From the NCBI RefSeq assembly GCF_020991415.1, contig NZ_JAJMOY010000001.1, positions 1,054,001 through 1,118,000 on the forward strand: a DNA stretch of 64,000 bases. Reading direction: 5' to 3'. The stretch's first letter is position 1, and each line of letters opens with the position of its first letter. The notes below the pieces were generated by a model. That model was given only the letters and a program-made list of their open reading frames with translations. It had not been told where the DNA came from and did not search any database. A program made the translations under genes and the position numbers. Source of the stretch: Flavobacterium sp. ENC (lineage in GTDB: Bacteria > Bacteroidota > Bacteroidia > Flavobacteriales > Flavobacteriaceae). Of this stretch, positions 1 through 6,818 are shown in pieces.

Positions 1-1
1 C

Positions 2-100
2 GAAAAAATTCCAAAAAAATGGATTAAAAATTTGGTTAGAACCAACGATATAAAAAATTTAGCAGAAAGATTATCAAAAAATATAAATTTAAACCTATGA
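2..100 (+). CDS. C-terminal fragment of an upstream gene (possibly ribose-phosphate pyrophosphokinase)
   Basis: An open frame enters from the left edge of the window and ends at a TGA that overlaps the start codon of nadV (ATGA). Thirty-two residues are visible, lysine- and asparagine-rich and ending in a helix-like LAERLSKN stretch. The 4-bp overlap shows co-transcription and probably translational coupling with nadV. PRPP synthetase genes are known neighbours of nadV in bacteria and phages, because PRPP is the co-substrate of NadV, and the tail loosely resembles a Prs C-terminus. The product name is inference from context; that this is a real coding end is much safer. Confidence 0.5.
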   Translation, partial: EKIPKKWIKNLVRTNDIKNLAERLSKNINLNL

Positions 101-1566
101 ACCCACTATTATTAACAGACGGTTACAAAGTAGACCACAGAAGACAATATCCAATAGGCACAACACTAGTGTATTCTAACTGGACACCAAGAAAATCAAG
201 AATTGAAGGGGTAGACGAAGTGGTGTTTTTCGGGTTGCAATATTTTATCAAAAAATATATCATCCATGATTTTGAAGCGTATTTCTTCAAACAGCCCAAA
301 GAAGAAGTGGTGAAAAAATATGCCCGAAGAATCAATAATTACCTGGGTGAAAACCTGGTAGGAACCAAACATATTGAAGATTTACATGACTTAGGCTATA
401 TTCCTATGGTTTTTAAAGCATTGCCGGAAGGTACCAGTGTGCCGATTCGCGTGCCAATGTTTACCATGTTCAATACACTTCCGGAGTTTTTCTGGCTGAC
501 CAATTACTTTGAAACGTTGCTTTCTGCTGTCGTGTGGCTTCCTTGTAATTCTGCTACAATCGCAAAAGAGTATCGAAAAGTACTGGATAAATATGCTGAG
601 GAAACCTCTTCAGTTCCGGAATTTGTAGACTGGCAGGCACATGATTTCTCTATGAGAGGTATGGGTGGAATCGAAGCTTCGGTAACGTCTGCAGCCGGAC
701 ATTTATTGAGTTTTACAGGATCGGATACCATTCCGGCAATTGATTTTTTCGAAGAATATTACAACGCCAATTCAGATGTTGAATTAGTCGCGGGTTCCGT
801 AGCAGCTACAGAGCACTCGGTAATGTGCATGGGAACTACGGAAGGGGAATATGAAACTTTCAAAAGATTGATTGCTGAAGTATATCCAAAAGGAATTGTT
901 TCTATCGTTTCGGATACCTGGGATTTATGGAAAGTGCTAACCGATTATTTACCACGTTTAAAAGAAGATATTGTTGCAAGAGAAGGTAAAGTAGTTATTC
1001 GTCCTGATAGTGGTGATCCGGTTGATATTATCTGTGGAAATCCAAACGGAAAAACTGAACAGGAAAAGAAAGGTGTAATTGAGCTGCTTTGGGATGTTTT
1101 TGGAGGAACAGTTAATGCAAAAGGATATAAAGAGCTTGTGCCTCAAATTGGCGCTATTTACGGCGACAGTATTACGGTTGCCAGAGCTACTCAAATCTGC
1201 GAAAAATTAAAGTTAAAAGGTTTTGCATCAACGAATGTTGTTCTTGGAATAGGTTCCTTTACATATCAGTACAATACAAGGGATACTTTTGGTTTTGCCA
1301 TGAAAGCAACTTATGGTGAAGTAAACGGAGAGGGCAGAGCTATCTTCAAAGATCCGATTACGGATGACGGAACCAAAAAATCAGCTAAAGGTTTAATGAA
1401 AATCGATTTAGTTGACGGTGTATATCATTTAACAGATAATGTTTCGTGGGAAGAGGAGCAAAAAGGAGAACTTAAAGAGGTTTTCAGGGACGGGAAACTT
1501 TTGGTTGATCAGTCATTAAGTGATATCAGATCCCGTGTTAAAAGTCCAGTAAGTGTGACGCTATAA
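97..1566 (+). CDS. nadV: Nicotinamide phosphoribosyltransferase (NAMPT/NadV)
   Basis: This cytoplasmic enzyme converts nicotinamide and PRPP to nicotinamide mononucleotide, the first step of NAD salvage. The 489-aa length fits the NAMPT family. Visible family features are the N-terminal TDGYKVDHRRQYP (residues 7-19), HDFSMRG at 182-188 (nicotinamide-binding loop), the catalytic-type histidine in ATEHS (H240), RPDSGDP at 302-308 (phosphoribosyl binding) and GDSI at 356-359. The start overlaps the stop of the upstream gene, so the two form one operon. A strong hairpin terminator follows directly. Together with nadD nearby and tryptophan dioxygenase at 15 kb, the window touches several routes to NAD. 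The identification is secure. Confidence 0.95.
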   Translation: MNPLLLTDGYKVDHRRQYPIGTTLVYSNWTPRKSRIEGVDEVVFFGLQYFIKKYIIHDFEAYFFKQPKEEVVKKYARRINNYLGENLVGTKHIEDLHDLGYIPMVFKALPEGTSVPIRVPMFTMFNTLPEFFWLTNYFETLLSAVVWLPCNSATIAKEYRKVLDKYAEETSSVPEFVDWQAHDFSMRGMGGIEASVTSAAGHLLSFTGSDTIPAIDFFEEYYNANSDVELVAGSVAATEHSVMCMGTTEGEYETFKRLIAEVYPKGIVSIVSDTWDLWKVLTDYLPRLKEDIVAREGKVVIRPDSGDPVDIICGNPNGKTEQEKKGVIELLWDVFGGTVNAKGYKELVPQIGAIYGDSITVARATQICEKLKLKGFASTNVVLGIGSFTYQYNTRDTFGFAMKATYGEVNGEGRAIFKDPITDDGTKKSAKGLMKIDLVDGVYHLTDNVSWEEEQKGELKEVFRDGKLLVDQSLSDIRSRVKSPVSVTL

Positions 1567-1574
1567 AAATCAAA

Positions 1575-1605
1575 AGCCTGAATTTAAAAAATTCAGGCTT
1601 TTTTT
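1575..1605. terminator. Rho-independent terminator between convergent genes
   Basis: A 10-bp perfect stem, AGCCTGAATT paired with AATTCAGGCT, has a short A-rich loop and is followed by a T run on the plus strand. It lies 8 bases after the nadV stop and touches the stop codon of the convergent minus-strand gene. It can serve nadV and, because A runs precede it, probably both strands. Confidence 0.9.
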
Positions 1606-2308
1606 ATTTAAGGAAATATTTTGTTTTAAATTCTTCAGCTTGTTTTGATTTAAGCCCAATCAAATCAATCCCATCTTGATAGTCGATTCTTTTTTCTTTT
1701 ATCAATTTTCCGATGAATAATTCAAAAAGGATAAATGATCGGTACTCTTCATTAATAAAGTTTAGGTGTTCTCTTTTATAAGGAATTTTTTCACTGGTAA
1801 TAATGTGAATTAAAGTTTCCTGTAATTTATCAAGATGGCGTTCTGAATTTAATTGAAAGTATTTTTCAACTTTAAATCCATTATGAGTAAATGATATTAA
1901 ATTTTCAACACCATTTGCATACATTGGCCCATATCTGTAATTTTTTGTTTTTTCCCCATAGAAAGAATTTCCGTAAATGACCAAATTTTCTAAAACTGAA
2001 TATTTGTATTCAGTTTTATTTAGCATTAAGAAATCTTCTTCAAATGAAAGTGTTCCGTCAAAATGTCCATTAAGATTTTCAAATTCCGTTATTCTTATAA
2101 AATAACTGCTAAAATTTAATAGAAAGATAAGAAATGATGGATAATAAGCCCATTGAGGAAATCTGTAATCGTAATAATTCTCAATGAATAAAAAAGGTGA
2201 TGAATATAGCACTAATGCTCCAAGAGAGTACCAGCAAAGTTTTTCTGATCGCGTTAAATTAAGACCTTTTTGTTTTTGCGGAATATAAATCGAAGCAGAA
2301 AAAGGCAT
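1604..2308 (-). CDS. Hypothetical membrane protein
   Basis: This is a 234-aa protein I do not recognise. Residues about 24-43 and 53-72 are hydrophobic and probably form two membrane helices joined by an aromatic loop (ENYYDYRFPQW). The remaining 160 residues are soluble, with many aromatic and charged residues, and the end is lysine-rich. The stop codon of nadD is immediately followed by this ATG with no gap, so it is translated from the same message as nadD and is the last gene of the yicC-gmk-nadD series. The layout resembles small PH-like or DUF-type membrane proteins, but no motif supports a name. Confidence 0.7.
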   Translation of the reverse strand: MPFSASIYIPQKQKGLNLTRSEKLCWYSLGALVLYSSPFLFIENYYDYRFPQWAYYPSFLIFLLNFSSYFIRITEFENLNGHFDGTLSFEEDFLMLNKTEYKYSVLENLVIYGNSFYGEKTKNYRYGPMYANGVENLISFTHNGFKVEKYFQLNSERHLDKLQETLIHIITSEKIPYKREHLNFINEEYRSFILFELFIGKLIKEKRIDYQDGIDLIGLKSKQAEEFKTKYFLK

Positions 2309-2890
2309 TTACTTTTTATAAAAATTATTATGATCGATATATTCCCAGACTTTTGGAGGCAATAAGGGCTGGATATTTTTTCCTTCCTTAATGCTGTTTC
2401 GGATAAAGGTTGAAGAAATCTCTACAATCGGAGCATCAATAATATGAACCTTTGGATGTGATTTTAATTCAATATCTTCCTCCTCTTCTGAAATGCGCGG
2501 ATAGACATAGATGTCATAATGGTCTAAAATCACTTCGTAGTTTTTCCACTTATGAAGCGTTTTCAGATTGTCTTCTCCCATAATCAGTGAAAAGTCATGA
2601 GTAGGATATTTTTCCTGCAGATGAACCAGCGTATTTACCGTATAATTCGGCTGTGGCAATCTAAACTCAATGTCAGAAGGTTTAATTTTTGGATAATCTT
2701 CGGTAGCCAGAAAAACCATTTGTAAACGCTGATGATCGTCTAATAAAGTTGCTTTTTTCTTCAACGGATTATGCGGCGTGACAACCATCCAAACCTGATC
2801 TAAGTCGGCAAATTCAGCCATATGATTGGCAATGATCAGATGACCGACATGAATGGGGTTATACGTTCCGAAATAAAGACCTATTTTCAT
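2309..2890 (-). CDS. nadD: Nicotinate-nucleotide adenylyltransferase
   Basis: NadD adenylylates nicotinate mononucleotide to deamido-NAD in the NAD biosynthesis pathway. The 193-aa protein has the nucleotidyltransferase signature GTYNPIHVGH at residues 8-17 (the HxGH active site) and the second family motif ISSTFIR at 158-164. Length and both motifs are typical of bacterial NadD. It lies in a minus-strand series with gmk and yicC upstream and abuts the next gene without a gap. The 111-bp space before it carries repeated CTTTGTG/CACAAAG words rather than a clear promoter, so transcription probably reads through from gmk. Confidence is high. Confidence 0.95.
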   Translation of the reverse strand: MKIGLYFGTYNPIHVGHLIIANHMAEFADLDQVWMVVTPHNPLKKKATLLDDHQRLQMVFLATEDYPKIKPSDIEFRLPQPNYTVNTLVHLQEKYPTHDFSLIMGEDNLKTLHKWKNYEVILDHYDIYVYPRISEEEEDIELKSHPKVHIIDAPIVEISSTFIRNSIKEGKNIQPLLPPKVWEYIDHNNFYKK

Positions 2891-2891
2891 A

Positions 2892-3000
2892 GTTGTTTTG
2901 TTTCACGGAGATTCACCGAGTTTTCACAGAGATTCACAAAGTTATTTATTTCTCTTTGTGTGGTTTTGTGTTTTCTCCTTGGTGCGTCTTTGTGTTATAA
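2892..3000. repeat. Word-type inverted repeat between gmk and nadD
   Basis: The gap holds CACGGAGATTCACCGAG, CACAGAGATTCACAAAG and then CTTTGTG repeated in the opposite sense (CTTTGTGTGG, CTTTGTGTTA). The two halves can pair imperfectly, for example CACAAAG near 2935-2941 with CTTTGTG near 2954-2960. It lies inside an otherwise compact operon and no reading frame crosses it. Confidence 0.6.
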
Positions 3001-3001
3001 T

Positions 3002-3574
3002 TTAAGCATTCACAAAAGCTTTCACCAATTGATAAGCCTCTTCTTTTGCCGTATCTAAATCGTAGTTTTTTATAATCGTGTCAAATTGTGGTGCGGTTGC
3101 CAATTCAACCGAAGCTTTTGCAATTCGCATGTTGATTTTGTCGTCACTTTCTGTAGAACGTTCCTTTAAGCGGCGTTTTAGTTCGTCTACACTTGGAGGT
3201 TTTACAAAAACAGCTAAAGTCTGCTCCGGAAATTTGTGTTTGATACGCAATCCGCCGGCAACATCAATGTCAAAAATTACATTTTTACCCAAAGCCCAGA
3301 TACGCTCGATTTCTGATTTTAGAGTACCGTAAAAATTATCGCGGTATACTTCTTCCCATTCCAGGAAATCTTCGGCTTTAATGTGTTTTTTGAATTCTTC
3401 CAGCGAAATAAAATAATAATCTTTTCCGTGTTCTTCTTCTCCGCGTGGGTCGCGGGAAGCTGCTGAGATTGAAAATTCTAAATTTAAATCTTCTTTCCCC
3501 AGTAAATGTCTTACTATAGTTGTTTTTCCCGATCCCGAAGGTGCAGAGAAAACAATTAATTTTCCTTTGTTCAT
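3002..3574 (-). CDS. gmk: Guanylate kinase
   Basis: Gmk phosphorylates GMP to GDP with ATP and is essential for guanine nucleotide supply. The 190-aa length is normal. The P-loop APSGSGKTT is at residues 11-19, followed by the GMP-binding region with SRDPRGEE (the usual form is TTRxPRxGE) and the lid-type segment rich in KRRLKERSTES. It follows yicC, a gene pair conserved in many bacteria. The 89-bp gap from yicC contains a repeat with self-complementary GCTTTAAGC words. There is no sign of truncation. Confidence 0.95.
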   Translation of the reverse strand: MNKGKLIVFSAPSGSGKTTIVRHLLGKEDLNLEFSISAASRDPRGEEEHGKDYYFISLEEFKKHIKAEDFLEWEEVYRDNFYGTLKSEIERIWALGKNVIFDIDVAGGLRIKHKFPEQTLAVFVKPPSVDELKRRLKERSTESDDKINMRIAKASVELATAPQFDTIIKNYDLDTAKEEAYQLVKAFVNA

Positions 3575-3579
3575 TAATT

Positions 3580-3662
3580 TATGCTTTAGGCTTTAGGCAG
3601 TACGCTTTAAGCTCTCTTACTTTATGTTTTTTGCTATAGCCTACAGCTTAAAGCTTAATGCC
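3580..3662. repeat. Word-type inverted repeat between yicC and gmk
   Basis: The gap repeats GCTTTAGGC words on the left and their complement on the right. GCTTTAAGC at 3604-3612 is the exact complement of GCTTAAAGC at 3646-3654, and the flanking TAGGC/GCCTA words extend the potential stem imperfectly. It sits between two co-directional genes of the same operon. Confidence 0.65.
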
Positions 3663-3663
3663 T

Positions 3664-4524
3664 TTACAGCACATTCAAAACCTGTTCCTTAATTTTCTCC
3701 AATTCATCTTTCATCATCACCACCAGTTTTTGCATTTGGGCGTGATTTGACTTAGAACCCATGGTATTGATTTCGCGGCCCATTTCCTGTGTAATAAAAC
3801 CTAATTTACGACCATTGGCTTCCGTGCCTTTAATTGTTTCTAAAAAGTAATCCAAATGATTCGTCAGACGTACTTTTTCTTCCGTGATATCTAATTTTTC
3901 CAGATAATAGATTAATTCCTGCTCAAAACGGTTTTCATCCACATTTACTTTCAGTTCAGAAATAGCAGTTTGTAGACGATCTTTGATAGCCTGAACACGT
4001 TCCGGATCAAGGGCCAGCGCATCGGTCATGTATTGGCGGATATTTCCGATTCTCAGATTGAATTCTTTTTCCAGTGATTCGCCTTCATCTCTTCTGAAGT
4101 TTAAGATGTTTTGAAGCGCCTCTTCGATGATAACCTGAATTTGTTCCCAGTCATTTTCATCAATTTCCTCACGCTCCGTTTTTAAGGTGTCCGGCATACG
4201 AATGGCCATCTTCATTAATTCCGTTTCGTCTGCATCAGGATACACTTCCTGTAGCTGGGCGATATAGTTTTTTACAACAGGAACATTTACTTTAGTCGAA
4301 GTTTGTTCAGCAGTGCTTTCAATGTAAATCGCAAAATCAATTTTTCCTCTTTCGAGTTTTGTGGAGATAAAAGTTCGTAAACCTAATTCCATTTCGCGAT
4401 AAAGCGACGGCATTCTTACGTTTAAATCTAAACCTTTACTATTTAAGGATTTTACTTCGACGGTAATTTTTTTTGTAGGCAATTGCAAAGAAGCTTTGCC
4501 AAACCCTGTCATAGATTGTATCAT
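3664..4524 (-). CDS. yicC: YicC family protein (YicC/YloC endoribonuclease-type)
   Basis: The 286-aa protein starts with MIQSMTGFGKA, the signature of the YicC/YloC family, and ends with the helical region containing NTMGSKSN and MMKDELEKIKEQVLNVL that matches the family C-terminal DUF1732 domain. Members from Bacillus and E. coli have been described as endoribonucleases; the exact role here is inferred from the family. It heads the series yicC-gmk-nadD. A TATCTTTG box on the minus strand at 4551-4544, 20 bases before the ATG, is a plausible promoter element. Confidence 0.92.
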   Translation of the reverse strand: MIQSMTGFGKASLQLPTKKITVEVKSLNSKGLDLNVRMPSLYREMELGLRTFISTKLERGKIDFAIYIESTAEQTSTKVNVPVVKNYIAQLQEVYPDADETELMKMAIRMPDTLKTEREEIDENDWEQIQVIIEEALQNILNFRRDEGESLEKEFNLRIGNIRQYMTDALALDPERVQAIKDRLQTAISELKVNVDENRFEQELIYYLEKLDITEEKVRLTNHLDYFLETIKGTEANGRKLGFITQEMGREINTMGSKSNHAQMQKLVVMMKDELEKIKEQVLNVL

Positions 4525-4543
4525 ATAATTGAGTATAAAGGCG

Positions 4544-4551
4544 CAAAGATA
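4544..4551 (-). promoter_or_regulatory. TAnnTTTG box before yicC
   Basis: Read on the minus strand the sequence is TATCTTTG, a full match to the Bacteroidota -7 element TAnnTTTG. It lies 20 bases upstream of the yicC start codon, which would give a very short leader. No matching TTTG box was found at the usual distance upstream, so confidence is moderate. Confidence 0.5.
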
Positions 4552-4613
4552 AATAAAAGTTTGCAGTCTTGGGTTTTAAATCACTAATCAGTTGTGTACT
4601 GAGTGACTTAAAA

Positions 4614-4788
4614 TTTTTTCGCCATGAATTACACGAATTAACACGAATTTAATTAGTGTGAATTAATGTTTTTTTTTGCCACAGATTAAAATGATTGTAT
4701 GGATTTTTACAATCTGTGAGAATCTTTTAATCTGTGGTGTTTTAAGTTAAACAAATAATTTGTGGTAATTCGTGAAATTCGTCGAGCA
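4614..4788. repeat. Nested inverted repeats built from CACGAATTA and CCACAGATTAAAA words
   Basis: The 267-bp gap between yicC and the ArsC-like gene holds two nested repeat systems. The outer one has ATTACACGAATTAACACGAATT on the left and GGTAATTCGTGAAATTCG on the right. The inner one is an exact 13-bp inverted repeat, CCACAGATTAAAA at 4679-4691 and TTTTAATCTGTGG at 4725-4737, with a third AATCTGTGAG copy between them. No open frame of note crosses it. It has the same construction as the other gap repeats in this window. Confidence 0.75.
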
Positions 4789-4791
4789 TTC

Positions 4792-5142
4792 CTAGCTCAA
4801 AGCTTTCGTGACCTGCAATGTCACAGGCTGTGTGTTGCCAATGTAAATCTGATCATCAATAATAAAAACCGGACGGCTTAAAAAAGTATAATGTTCTAAA
4901 ATGTACTTCTTATAATCTTCTTCCGTCAAAGACTTGTTTTTCAGGTCCATTGATTTGTACAGCTGCGCTTTTTTACTGAATAAAGCTTCATAACTTCCCG
5001 AAAGTTTATACATTTCTTCTAATTCTGCTTCGGTTATCGGATTTTGCTTAATGTCATGAAAAACCAGATTGTTGTCTTTCGGTAAACTTTTGATGATTTT
5101 TCGGCAGGTATCGCAGGAAGCGAGGTAGTATATTTTGTTCAT
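4792..5142 (-). CDS. ArsC/Spx-family thioredoxin-fold protein
   Basis: This is a 116-aa protein starting MNKIYYLASCDTCRK. The ArsC/Spx family consists of small thioredoxin-fold proteins that act as glutaredoxin-linked arsenate reductases or as RNA polymerase-binding regulators. The CxxC pair is C10 and C13, and SRPVFIIDD near residue 90 matches the ArsC region that follows the active site. A longer frame to 5178 exists, but its extra 12 residues do not resemble the family, so the internal ATG is chosen. No arsenic genes adjoin it, so arsenate reduction is not supported by context; a redox or Spx-like role is as likely. Confidence 0.8.
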   Translation of the reverse strand: MNKIYYLASCDTCRKIIKSLPKDNNLVFHDIKQNPITEAELEEMYKLSGSYEALFSKKAQLYKSMDLKNKSLTEEDYKKYILEHYTFLSRPVFIIDDQIYIGNTQPVTLQVTKALS

Positions 5143-5220
5143 GATCTCTGAATTGATTTGACTACAAAGAAAATCCATTTGAAATACAAAATTGCTTAAT
5201 TTTATAAAAAAAATACAATT

Positions 5221-5676
5221 ATGAGTTCAGTTTTTAAAGTGCAAAAAACGATTAGGGAAATTCTTTTGAAAGTTTTGGAAGGTCATTCGTTAGAACAATT
5301 GAATAAAATTCCGGAAGGATTTAAAAATAATCTGATTTGGAATGTGGCACACTGCATATCGTCGCAGCAGGTTTTAGTATATAAGTTATCGGGTTTGCCA
5401 ACATTGGTTTCAGATGAATTTATCGATAAATATAAAAAAGGAACGAAGCCGGAAGGCGATGTTTCACAGGCAGAAGCTGATGAAATTAAGGCATTGCTTT
5501 TTAAAACTTTCGAGCAGACAGAAAAAGATTATGCTAATAACGTTTTTACCCATTATACGGCGTATACAACCAGTATGGGCTTTGATCTTACCAATGTTCA
5601 GGATGCATTGGATTTTGTTAATTATCATGAAGGTATTCATACCGGAATTATTATGGGCATTAGAAAACATGTTTAA
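5221..5676 (+). CDS. DinB family protein
   Basis: The 151-aa protein has the fold signature of DinB/YfiT-type four-helix bundles, which bind a metal ion with three histidines. Candidate ligands are H44 (NVAHC), H136 and H140 (YHEGIHTG). Many members are thiol-dependent transferases or stress proteins of unknown substrate, so only the family can be named. It diverges from the ArsC-like gene with a 78-bp shared upstream region and is a single-gene unit closed by a strong terminator. Confidence 0.85.
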   Translation: MSSVFKVQKTIREILLKVLEGHSLEQLNKIPEGFKNNLIWNVAHCISSQQVLVYKLSGLPTLVSDEFIDKYKKGTKPEGDVSQAEADEIKALLFKTFEQTEKDYANNVFTHYTAYTTSMGFDLTNVQDALDFVNYHEGIHTGIIMGIRKHV

Positions 5677-5680
5677 AAAA

Positions 5681-5708
5681 AAAATCCCGCACTAGCGGGA
5701 TTTTTTTT
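5681..5708. terminator. Bidirectional terminator between DinB-family and RlpA-like genes
   Basis: A 10-bp stem, AAAATCCCGC with GCGGGATTTT around the loop ACTA, is followed by T runs on both strands. It lies between the convergent ends of the two genes and overlaps the last codon of the minus-strand gene by a few bases. Confidence 0.93.
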
Positions 5709-6201
5709 AATTCATTATGACTTCAATCGTCACTTTCATGGCTCCGGCACCTTTGCTTTTGGTGATTTCCATAAAAGCCCTTTTGGAGAGGTCTATTTCG
5801 CGGGTTTTTACAAATGGTCCGCGATCAGTGATTTTTACAATTACAAATTTGCCGTTGGCTTCATTCGTGACTTTTACTCTTGTTCCAAACGGAAGTTTTT
5901 TGTGTGCTGCGGTGTATTTGCTGTTATTGAACCTGCTTCCGTCAGCTGTTTTCTTTCCGTTAAAGCGGTCTGCATAGTAAGAGGCATGCGCCGTTTTTTT
6001 GTATAATTTTAATTTTAAACCTTTGTCGGTAAATATGGAATCGGTTGGAATCGCAAGTAAATCAGGTCTTGCCGTTTTTACAGTATCCTGTGTAATCTTA
6101 GGTTGTTCTGTTGTTGGCTTTGTCTGGCTTATGACATAAGTAAAGCAACTTAAAAATGTGATGGTAAGTGTAGTAAGTATAATGTGTTTTTTACTTCTCA
6201 T
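5707..6201 (-). CDS. RlpA-like double-psi beta-barrel protein, exported
   Basis: The 164-aa protein begins with a positively charged segment and a hydrophobic stretch ending about residue 26 (VISQ), a signal peptide. A cysteine at 19 could be a lipid site but the context is not a good lipobox. Residues about 70-164 form the RlpA-like DPBB domain: ASYYADRFNGKKTADG, FGTRVKVTN and TDRGPF, with D126 as the family's catalytic-type aspartate. RlpA proteins of other phyla are septal lytic transglycosylases; there is no SPOR domain here, so only the domain is certain. It acts in the periplasm or outer membrane. Confidence 0.85.
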   Translation of the reverse strand: MRSKKHIILTTLTITFLSCFTYVISQTKPTTEQPKITQDTVKTARPDLLAIPTDSIFTDKGLKLKLYKKTAHASYYADRFNGKKTADGSRFNNSKYTAAHKKLPFGTRVKVTNEANGKFVIVKITDRGPFVKTREIDLSKRAFMEITKSKGAGAMKVTIEVIMN

Positions 6202-6253
6202 AGGTTTATTTTTTTTCAGACTTGGGGAGTTTGTACAAATAATATGCCGAGAT

Positions 6254-6281
6254 AAAAAAAGCCCTATTTTTCTAGGGCTTT
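6254..6281 (-). terminator. Terminator of the small membrane protein gene
   Basis: The stem is AAAGCCCTA with TAGGGCTTT around a T-rich loop. Read on the minus strand it ends in a run of seven T residues. It starts 10 bases after the stop codon of the minus-strand gene at 6291. Confidence 0.88.
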
Positions 6282-6290
6282 AATTGGTTT

Positions 6291-6713
6291 TTAGAACCAT
6301 AGGTTCCATGGAATTCTACTTAAAATAAGTAATAATCCTAATCCGTAATAAATAGCAAAAGTTTTGAATTTAGCCTCGCTATTGATTAATTTTTTATGTT
6401 TTGACCATCCGATAGTAATCAGTGCGATAGCGATAAGATTAATTAACGGGTGTTCTAATGAAGTTAATCTTAATTCTGCATTAGACATTTGTCCAAATGC
6501 TGCTTTTCCAAGAGGAGATACAAAATAAAGAATTAAACCAATCAATAATTGTGTATGGGTGCCAATTAAGGCAAACAATGCTATTTTTCGGTCTTTGGCT
6601 GTAAATTCTTTTTTAGAAGTAAATCCAATGATCGCATTTACAATTGCAATTAATAAAAGTAGTAAGGCTAAATATGCCCATCCGGAATGGAATTTTTGTA
6701 AAAAAGAGTACAT
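6291..6713 (-). CDS. Small four-helix membrane protein
   Basis: From the internal ATG the product is 140 aa, starting MYSFLQKFHSGWAYLALLL. Four hydrophobic segments span nearly the whole protein. Histidines lie in or beside several helices (FHSGW, IGTHTQ, LEHPLIN), which would allow heme binding as in small cytochrome b-like proteins; this is inference only. The frame stays open to 6785, but the extra 24 codons run through the upstream gene's terminator, and a TATATTTG box sits at 6743-6736, 22 bases before the internal ATG. Those two facts decide the start. It is a single-gene unit with its own terminator. I do not recognise a specific function. Confidence 0.78.
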   Translation of the reverse strand: MYSFLQKFHSGWAYLALLLLLIAIVNAIIGFTSKKEFTAKDRKIALFALIGTHTQLLIGLILYFVSPLGKAAFGQMSNAELRLTSLEHPLINLIAIALITIGWSKHKKLINSEAKFKTFAIYYGLGLLLILSRIPWNLWF

Positions 6714-6735
6714 AAGGTTGTTTTTTTTATTAAAA

Positions 6736-6743
6736 CAAATATA
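6736..6743 (-). promoter_or_regulatory. TAnnTTTG box before the small membrane protein
   Basis: The minus-strand sequence is TATATTTG, a full match to the Bacteroidota -7 element, 22 bases upstream of the chosen ATG and just downstream of the preceding gene's terminator. Confidence 0.55.
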
Positions 6744-6756
6744 ACAAAAAAGGCCA

Positions 6757-6795
6757 TAAAAAAACGGCATTAGACTAAAAGTCAATGCCGTTTTT
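6757..6795 (-). terminator. Terminator of the TonB-dependent receptor gene
   Basis: CGGCATT and AATGCCG, extended by GACT/AGTC beyond a one-base bulge, form a hairpin flanked by A and T runs. On the minus strand it ends with a run of T residues, about 25 bases beyond the receptor stop codon. Confidence 0.9.
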
Positions 6796-6818
6796 GGTAT
6801 TTATTAAGATTCTAAATA

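Noticed and set aside
5414..5695. Overlapping 93-aa frame inside the DinB-family gene
   Set aside because: It is a second frame over a gene with clear family motifs, and it runs into the terminator.
6714..6785. Extension of the small membrane protein to the upstream ATG
   Set aside because: The extra codons run through the receptor gene's terminator, and a promoter box lies between the two possible starts.
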